Source: an uncultured bacterium (GTDB taxonomy: Bacteria > Actinomycetota > Coriobacteriia > Coriobacteriales > Coriobacteriaceae). Taken from it: a stretch of DNA of 10,854 bases. Below are positions 6,769 through 10,854 of this stretch, one piece after another (the first letter of the stretch is position 1; every line of letters starts with the position of its first letter). Below the pieces are notes generated by a model that did no database searches, was not told the DNA's origin, and was given only the letters and a program-made list of their open reading frames with translations. The stretch is from the NCBI GenBank assembly GCA_905215815.1, contig CAJMRN010000070.1, positions 1-10,854 of the forward strand, read 5' to 3'. Position numbers and translations under genes: made by a program.

Positions 6769-8067
6769 TTGAACATCACCGCTTCTGACGTCAAGGACGC
6801 CAAGCTCACCGCTACGGTCACCATCCCGGCCGCCGACGTCGACGCCGCGATCAAGAAGGCCTACAAGGATACCGCCAAGAAGTACCGCTTCCCGGGCTTC
6901 CGCGCCGGTAAGGCTCCCCGTCCGGTCATCGACTCCGCTCTTGGCGCCGAGGCTACCCTCGCTCAGGCCACCAACGACCTGATCGCCGCCAACGAGCCCG
7001 CCGTCCTCAACGAGCTGGACATCGTCCCCACCAAGAGCGGTGACTACAAGGAGCTCGACCTCGCCAAGGATCACGAGGACTACACCTACACCGTCGAGTT
7101 CTCCCTGCGTCCTGCTGCCGAGCTCTCCTCCTTCGACGCCGTCGAGATCGAGATGCCCCCTGCGGAGGTCACCGAGTCCGAGATCAACAACCAGGTCGAG
7201 ATGCTCCTCAACTACCGTGCCACCTTCGAGGACGTCGAGGGTCGCGCCGTCGAGGCTGACGACTATGTGACCGTCGACCTCAAGGCCGTCGAGAACGCCG
7301 ACAACTTTGCCGCCGAGGGCCGCATGCTCATCGCCGGTAGCGACAGCAACCCCAAGGAGTTCAACGAGGCCCTGATCGGCGCTAACGTTGACGACGTTAA
7401 GACCGTCACCTGGACCGACGAGGTCGAGGAGGGCGAGGAGGCCGAGACCCACACCGTCGAGGTCACCGTCAAGGGCATCAAGGTCCGCAACACCCCCGAG
7501 CTCACCGACGAGCTCGTCAAGTCCGACTTTGGCTTTGACAGCATCGACGCTATGCGCGACGCCATCAAGATCGAGATCGAGCAGGACAAGGCTTCCCGCC
7601 TCCCGGCCGAGAAGGAGAACCGTTGCGTCTCCGCTCTCGCCGAGCGCCTGCAGCTCGACGAGATGGATGCTGACTACGAGCAGTCCGTCTTTGAGGAGCT
7701 TGGCCAGAACTTCCTGTCCAACCTCGCTGCCCGCGGCATGACCCTGGACACCTGGCTGCCCGCTTCCGGCCTGACCATGGAGCAGTTCATCGGCGACCTG
7801 CACAAGCAGGCCAACGACGTTGCCCGTGAGTCCCTGGCTCTGGACGCCCTCGCCCGTGAGCTCAAGATCGAGGTCACCGAGGACGACATCAACGCCGAGT
7901 TCGAGAAGGCCGGCGTCAAGGACGTCGAGGCTTCCAAGGCCGAGTTCATCGCCGATGGCCGCATGCCTGCCGTCCGCGAGTCCATCCGTCGCTCCAAGGC
8001 CGTCGACCACCTGGTCGAGAACGCCAAGGTGACCGAGGTCGACGAGACCGCCAAGGACGCCGAATAA
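6769..8067 (+). CDS. tig: Trigger factor, ribosome-associated chaperone and peptidyl-prolyl isomerase
   Basis: Binds the ribosome exit tunnel next to protein L23 and shelters nascent chains. The 432-residue length is normal. The ribosome-binding signature GFRAGKAP lies at residues 43-50, the same place as the E. coli FRK contact. The N-terminal domain covers about 1-115. The FKBP-type isomerase domain starts near DDYVTVDL (~164-170) and ends near VKGIKVRNTPELTD. A helical C-terminal domain follows. The protein is strongly acidic. Start choice: AGGAGG at 6757-6762 is six bases before TTG 6769, giving MNITASDVKDAK like family N-termini. GTG at 6766 has only a three-base gap, and ATG at 6754 overlaps the ribosome site. 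The order tig-clpP-clpX is widely conserved and links folding with degradation. The 163-base gap to clpP holds a hairpin, so clpP may have its own promoter. Confidence 0.96.
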   Translation: MNITASDVKDAKLTATVTIPAADVDAAIKKAYKDTAKKYRFPGFRAGKAPRPVIDSALGAEATLAQATNDLIAANEPAVLNELDIVPTKSGDYKELDLAKDHEDYTYTVEFSLRPAAELSSFDAVEIEMPPAEVTESEINNQVEMLLNYRATFEDVEGRAVEADDYVTVDLKAVENADNFAAEGRMLIAGSDSNPKEFNEALIGANVDDVKTVTWTDEVEEGEEAETHTVEVTVKGIKVRNTPELTDELVKSDFGFDSIDAMRDAIKIEIEQDKASRLPAEKENRCVSALAERLQLDEMDADYEQSVFEELGQNFLSNLAARGMTLDTWLPASGLTMEQFIGDLHKQANDVARESLALDALARELKIEVTEDDINAEFEKAGVKDVEASKAEFIADGRMPAVRESIRRSKAVDHLVENAKVTEVDETAKDAE

Positions 8068-8143
8068 TTCTCGCCACCTTGCCCGCGAGCGCATGCGTGC
8101 GCCCGTGATGGGGTAAAGTTATACACCGGTTATCCGGTTGCTT

Positions 8144-8187
8144 CGTACGGTGCCAGCCAATGCATAGCATGCGGGCACCGTACGTTT
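8144..8187 (+). terminator. 11-bp hairpin between tig and clpP, terminator or leader structure
   Basis: CGTACGGTGCC (8144-8154) pairs perfectly with GGCACCGTACG (8174-8184). The 19-base loop contains the smaller palindrome GCATAGCATGC, and TTTATC follows. It may terminate tig transcripts, though the T-run is short. Upstream lie a TATACA box (8120-8125), which could be a clpP -10, and ACCGG-TTAT-CCGGT (8125-8138). If transcription starts there, the large hairpin would be in the clpP leader and could act as an attenuator or stability element. The sequence alone cannot decide. Confidence 0.5.
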
Positions 8188-8230
8188 ATCTAGAACCAAT
8201 TTGGTCCGCAAGAGAGAAATGGAGATGCGT

Positions 8231-8851
8231 ATGATCGCCAAGTTCGATTCCGCCCTCGTGCCATACGTTATCGAGCAGACGCCGCGCGGCGAGCGCAGCT
8301 ACGATATCTATTCGCGCCTGCTCAACGACCGCATCATCTTCTTGGGCGAGGAGATCAACTCCGTCAGCGCCAACCTGGTCGTTGCCCAGCTGCTGCATCT
8401 TGAGAGCCAGGATGCCGAGAAGGATATCTCGCTCTACATCAATTCGCCCGGCGGCGAGGTCTACTCCGGCCTGGCGATTCTGGACACCATGAACTTCATC
8501 AAGCCGCAGGTCTCCACCATTTGCGTCGGTATGGCTGCGTCCATGGCCGCCGTGCTGCTTTCGGCCGGCGCTAAGGGCAAGCGCTTCTGCCTGCCGCACT
8601 CCAAGGTCATGATTCACCAGCCCAGCGGCGGTGCCCAGGGTCAGCAGACCGAGATCGAGATCGTGGCCGAGGAGATCAAGAAGACCCGTCGCGAGCTCAA
8701 CCAGATCCTGTCCGACGCCTCTGGCCAGCCCATCGAAAAGGTCCAGGCCGATACCGAGCGCGACAATTACCTGACCGCTGCCGAGGCCCTCGACTACGGC
8801 CTGATCGATCGTATCGTCACCTCGCGCGATCTCGCCGCGAAGGACGCCTAG
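8231..8851 (+). CDS. clpP: ATP-dependent Clp protease proteolytic subunit
   Basis: Serine protease that forms a double-heptamer chamber and degrades proteins fed in by Clp ATPases such as ClpX. At 206 residues it has the usual length. The catalytic triad is visible: Ser104 in GMAASM, His129 in MIHQP, and Asp178 in TERDNY. The oxyanion/substrate segment SPGGEVYSG is at 72-80. YDIYSRLL near residue 24 is the conserved start of the processed domain. ATG 8231 is chosen because GGAG at 8221-8224 lies six bases before it. In-frame TTG 8201, ATG 8219 and ATG 8225 lack such a site. The stop is separated from clpX by a single base, so the two are one transcriptional unit. A second clpP paralogue, as in many actinobacteria, is not seen here. 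Confidence 0.97.
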   Translation: MIAKFDSALVPYVIEQTPRGERSYDIYSRLLNDRIIFLGEEINSVSANLVVAQLLHLESQDAEKDISLYINSPGGEVYSGLAILDTMNFIKPQVSTICVGMAASMAAVLLSAGAKGKRFCLPHSKVMIHQPSGGAQGQQTEIEIVAEEIKKTRRELNQILSDASGQPIEKVQADTERDNYLTAAEALDYGLIDRIVTSRDLAAKDA

Positions 8852-8852
8852 G

Positions 8853-10298
8853 ATGGCAGGTAACATGCAGGACAACTTTGACGAGAACGGCAACCCCATC
8901 CGCTGCTCCTTCTGCGGAAAAGAGCAGGGCCAGGTCCGCCGCCTCGTAAAGGGTCCGACCAACATCTTTATCTGTGACGAGTGCGTCGCCGCTTGTTCCG
9001 AGATTCTGGAGGAGTCGCTGGCTTCGGACTTTATGGACGCTGCCCGCAACGGCAAGCTGCCGGGCTTCCTCAACGACCACGGCCAGGCTGCATCTCAGCC
9101 CGCCGTGGACCCCGAGACCGAGGGTTTTGAGCTCGAGGACGACCGCCAGGTCATCACGCACGTGCCGACGCCGCACGAGATTTATGACGAGCTTTCTGCC
9201 TATGTCATGGGCCAGGAGGACGCCAAGCGCGCCATGTCGGTGGCCGTGTACAACCACTATCGCCGCGTGATCGAGGGCGGCGCTGCGGTGTCTGCCTTTG
9301 ATGACGACATGGGCTCGCAGTTCGATGACGATATGGACGAGGTAGAGCTCGCCAAGTCCAACATCCTGCTGCTCGGTCCCACCGGTACCGGCAAGACCCT
9401 GCTCGCCCAGACGCTTGCGCGCATCCTCGAGGTGCCGTTTGCCATCGCCGACGCCACCGCCCTTACCGAGGCAGGTTACGTGGGCGAGGATGTTGAGAAC
9501 ATCCTGCTCAAGCTCATCAACGCTGCCGATGGCGATATTGAGCGCGCGCAGGTCGGCATCATCTATGTCGACGAGATCGACAAGATTGCCCGCAAAGCCG
9601 AGAACCTCTCTATTACCCGCGATGTCTCGGGCGAGGGTGTTCAGCAGGCGCTGCTTAAGATTCTTGAGGGCACGGTGGCAAGCGTTCCGCCCACCGGCGG
9701 CCGCAAGCATCCCCAGCAGGAATTCATCCGCATGGATACCAGCAATATCCTGTTCATCGTGGGCGGCGCCTTCGTGGGCCTGGACAAGATCGTGGGCTCC
9801 CGCATGAGCGGCAGCTCCATGGGCTTCGGCGCTCAGGTCTGCTCCAAGAAGGAGATGCCCCTGGGCGAGCTGCTGGAAAAGATCCAGCCCCAGGACCTGG
9901 TCAAGTTCGGTCTGATCCCCGAATTCGTGGGCCGTATCCCGATCATCACCCATGTGGACGATCTGGACGAGGCCGATCTGGTGCGTATCCTGACCGAGCC
10001 CAAGAACGCCCTGGTGCGCCAGTACCAGAAGCTGTTCGAACTGGACCACGTGCAGCTGCGCTTCACGCCCAATGCCCTCAAGGCCATCGCGGCCCGGGCC
10101 ATCGAGCGCAAGACCGGCGCGCGCGGCCTGCGCAACGTCATGGAGCGCACCATGCTGGACATCATGTTCCGCCTGCCCTCCATGCCCGGTGTCAAGGAAT
10201 GCCTCATCAACCGGGCCGTCATCGAAAAGGGCAAGGAGCCGGTGCTGCTGTATGACGAAAGCGCCGAAGGCGCTGCTGCCGATACCAGCCTGAACTAG
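8853..10298 (+). CDS. clpX: Clp protease ATP-binding subunit ClpX; apparent hybrid of two sources
   Basis: AAA+ unfoldase that recognises substrates, unfolds them with ATP and feeds them to ClpP. The 481-residue frame is intact: zinc-binding Cys 18, 21, 41, 44; Walker A GPTGTGKT (175-182); pore-1 loop GYVG (208-211); Walker B YVDEID with D240 and E241; RKH loop (284-286); ClpP-contact loop MGF (323-325); arginine-finger region GLIPEFVGR; sensor-2 GARGLR. It is longer than the usual ~420 residues because of a linker after the zinc domain and an acidic insert with two FDDDM copies (149-161). Composition changes sharply near base 9.7 kb: Glu codons are 25 GAG to 0 GAA before and 7 to 8 after; Leu is CTG in 8 of 23 before and 20 of 22 after. 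The distal part resembles Desulfovibrio ClpX (FIRMDTSNILFIVGGAF, VRQYQKLFELD). Start at ATG 8853, one base after clpP; ATG 8865 is a possible later start. Confidence 0.93.
   Translation: MAGNMQDNFDENGNPIRCSFCGKEQGQVRRLVKGPTNIFICDECVAACSEILEESLASDFMDAARNGKLPGFLNDHGQAASQPAVDPETEGFELEDDRQVITHVPTPHEIYDELSAYVMGQEDAKRAMSVAVYNHYRRVIEGGAAVSAFDDDMGSQFDDDMDEVELAKSNILLLGPTGTGKTLLAQTLARILEVPFAIADATALTEAGYVGEDVENILLKLINAADGDIERAQVGIIYVDEIDKIARKAENLSITRDVSGEGVQQALLKILEGTVASVPPTGGRKHPQQEFIRMDTSNILFIVGGAFVGLDKIVGSRMSGSSMGFGAQVCSKKEMPLGELLEKIQPQDLVKFGLIPEFVGRIPIITHVDDLDEADLVRILTEPKNALVRQYQKLFELDHVQLRFTPNALKAIAARAIERKTGARGLRNVMERTMLDIMFRLPSMPGVKECLINRAVIEKGKEPVLLYDESAEGAAADTSLN
9666..9722. other. Apparent breakpoint between two source genomes inside clpX
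   Basis: The last codon typical of the upstream genes is CTT at 9663-9665, and the first typical of the downstream segment is GAA at 9720-9722. The interval encodes the highly conserved stretch PPTGGRKHPQQ, where two unrelated clpX genes would share long near-identical DNA. That makes it a natural site for either an assembly switch between genomes or homologous recombination. The reading frame is kept across it. Confidence 0.7.
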
Positions 10299-10368
10299 CC
10301 CGGCTTCCGGCATGGTCGCACGGCGTGGAGACGCTCCCGCCTGCTGCTGCCGGTCGCACCTTGCCGGG

Positions 10369-10386
10369 GCCTGCCCCCGGGCAGGC
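10369..10386. repeat. GC-rich palindrome after clpX
   Basis: GCCTGCCC (10369-10376) is the exact reverse complement of GGGCAGGC (10379-10386). It lies about 70 bases after the clpX stop. No T-run follows, so intrinsic termination is unlikely. It may stabilise the 3' end of the clpX message. Confidence 0.45.
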
Positions 10387-10399
10387 TGTCACAAGATCT

Positions 10400-10453
10400 G
10401 AAAGGGGGGAAGCATCCGCTTTTGCCGCAGGCAGAAGGGATCCTTCCCCTTTC
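10400..10453 (+). repeat. Long imperfect hairpin in the clpX-lon spacer
   Basis: The stem is built in four blocks: GAAAGGGG with CCCCTTTC (10400-10407, 10446-10453), a two-G bulge, AAG with CTT (10410-10412, 10443-10445), a C-C mismatch, ATCC with GGAT (10414-10417, 10438-10441), and CTTTTGCC with GGCAGAAG (10419-10426, 10430-10437, one G-T pair) around a 3-base loop. About 23 pairs in total, too many to be chance. Only TTT lies at its 3' end, as part of the stem. It could be a terminator of clpX, a processing site or a leader element of lon. Confidence 0.6.
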
Positions 10454-10498
10454 AACGATATACGGGGCCATCCGGCCCGGCCGTCCCGACGGCTGAGC

Positions 10499-10520
10499 GG
10501 GCCGCCCGCGCGGCCCTTTT
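10499..10520 (+). terminator. Terminator-like hairpin directly before the lon ribosome site
   Basis: GGGCCGC (10499-10505) pairs with GCGGCCC (10510-10516) around a 4-base loop and is followed by TTTT (10517-10520). It is only 12 bases from the lon ATG and touches the likely ribosome site ACGAGG (10521-10526). It may end clpX transcripts or act as an attenuator of lon. An alternative hairpin, GCCGT-CCCG-ACGGC, sits just upstream. Confidence 0.65.
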
Positions 10521-10532
10521 ACGAGGTACACT

Positions 10533-10854
10533 ATGTCCGAATTCCAGCGCGAAGCGCGCTTTTTTGCCGAGCTGCCGGTCATGCCCCTGCGCGAAGTGGT
10601 CATGCTGCCGCGTACCATCATGCCGCTTTTCGTGGGGCGCGAAGCCTCCATCAAGGCCATCGAACTGGCCCAGTCCGGCTACAACAAGCAGATGTTCCTG
10701 GTGGCCCAGCGCGAGCCCGATGTGGAGAAGCCCGGCGCCGATGATCTGAGCCCCGTGGGGGTCGTCTGCAAGGTCCTGCAGATGCTGCGCCTGCCCGACG
10801 GCACCATCAAGGTGCTGTTCGAAGGCCTGCACCGTGCCCGCTGGACGGAGCTGC
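10533..10854 (+). CDS. lon: Lon protease, N-terminal fragment (runs off the window)
   Basis: ATP-dependent serine protease for misfolded and regulatory proteins. Only the first 107 residues are inside the window. They form the start of the LON substrate-binding domain: LPVMPLREVVMLPRTIMPLF (residues 14-33), FVGREASIKAIE, FLVAQREP, and VLQMLRLPDGTIKVLFEGL. The ATPase and protease domains lie beyond the window end. The start is the ATG preceded by ACGAGG, seven bases upstream. The wording of the conserved blocks is that of deltaproteobacterial (Desulfovibrio-type) Lon, and codon use (6 GAA to 4 GAG) matches the distal part of clpX rather than the upstream genes. The clpX-lon order is typical of Proteobacteria. 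The neighbouring foreign-looking segment therefore includes this gene. Confidence 0.93.
   Translation, partial: MSEFQREARFFAELPVMPLREVVMLPRTIMPLFVGREASIKAIELAQSGYNKQMFLVAQREPDVEKPGADDLSPVGVVCKVLQMLRLPDGTIKVLFEGLHRARWTEL

Noticed and set aside
6736..8094. Long open frame on the - strand opposite trigger factor (452 codons)
   Set aside because: Same antisense artefact: repetitive Gly/Leu/Val/Asp translation, no ribosome site, and tig on the + strand is unambiguous. The frames opposite the hydroxylase (3619-5334, 5479-6204) and clpX (8817-10313) are dismissed for the same reason.
9720..9725. EcoRI site (GAATTC) at the clpX junction, with others at 9921 and 10539, suggesting a cloning ligation
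   Set aside because: The sites follow from the GAA codon preference of the distal segment. A random ligation would not keep both the reading frame and alignment to ClpX across the joint.

Overview
The window (10,854 bases) is GC-rich and gene-dense, and every gene lies on the + strand. From base 1 to about 9.7 kb it reads like one genome: a high-GC Gram-positive, most likely a gut coriobacterium of the Collinsella type. This rests on protein family resemblance, the almost exclusive use of GAG for Glu in genes such as clpX, and extended -10 style promoters. The last ~1.1 kb (3' part of clpX, the clpX-lon spacer, start of lon) has different codon habits. It encodes protein sequence that resembles Deltaproteobacteria/Desulfovibrio. 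The switch falls inside the clpX reading frame, so the contig is either a chimeric assembly or a real recombinant.

Layout. Bases 2-865 hold the 3' end of mobA (molybdenum cofactor nucleotidylation) and a small Cys-rich DUF3343 protein, in a tight pair. Bases 866-1122 are a spacer with a hairpin and short repeats. Bases 1123-2478 are gdhA (glutamate dehydrogenase), closed by a strong terminator. A perfect 26-bp inverted repeat follows (2554-2628). A two-gene molybdenum hydroxylase operon comes next: an FAD subunit (2720-3622), overlapped by one base by a fused [2Fe-2S]/molybdopterin subunit of the XdhD type (3622-6453), again with a strong terminator. tRNA-Leu(UAG) lies at 6594-6677. The protein quality-control block tig (6769-8067), clpP (8231-8851) and clpX (8853-10298) follows, and a 5' fragment of lon (10533 to the window end) closes the window.

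How the genes fit. MobA and DUF3343 proteins are maturation or accessory factors often found with molybdenum hydroxylases (DUF3343 with selenium-dependent ones). They plausibly serve the XdhD-like enzyme 2 kb downstream, although gdhA and its terminator stand between them. Trigger factor, ClpP and ClpX form the standard folding and proteolysis cluster. The order clpX-lon is the usual proteobacterial one, which fits a foreign source for the distal segment.

No CRISPR array, insertion sequence, phage gene or clearly new multi-gene system is visible. The observations most worth following up are the clpX junction, the 26-bp inverted repeat upstream of the hydroxylase operon, and the hairpin-rich leader of lon.
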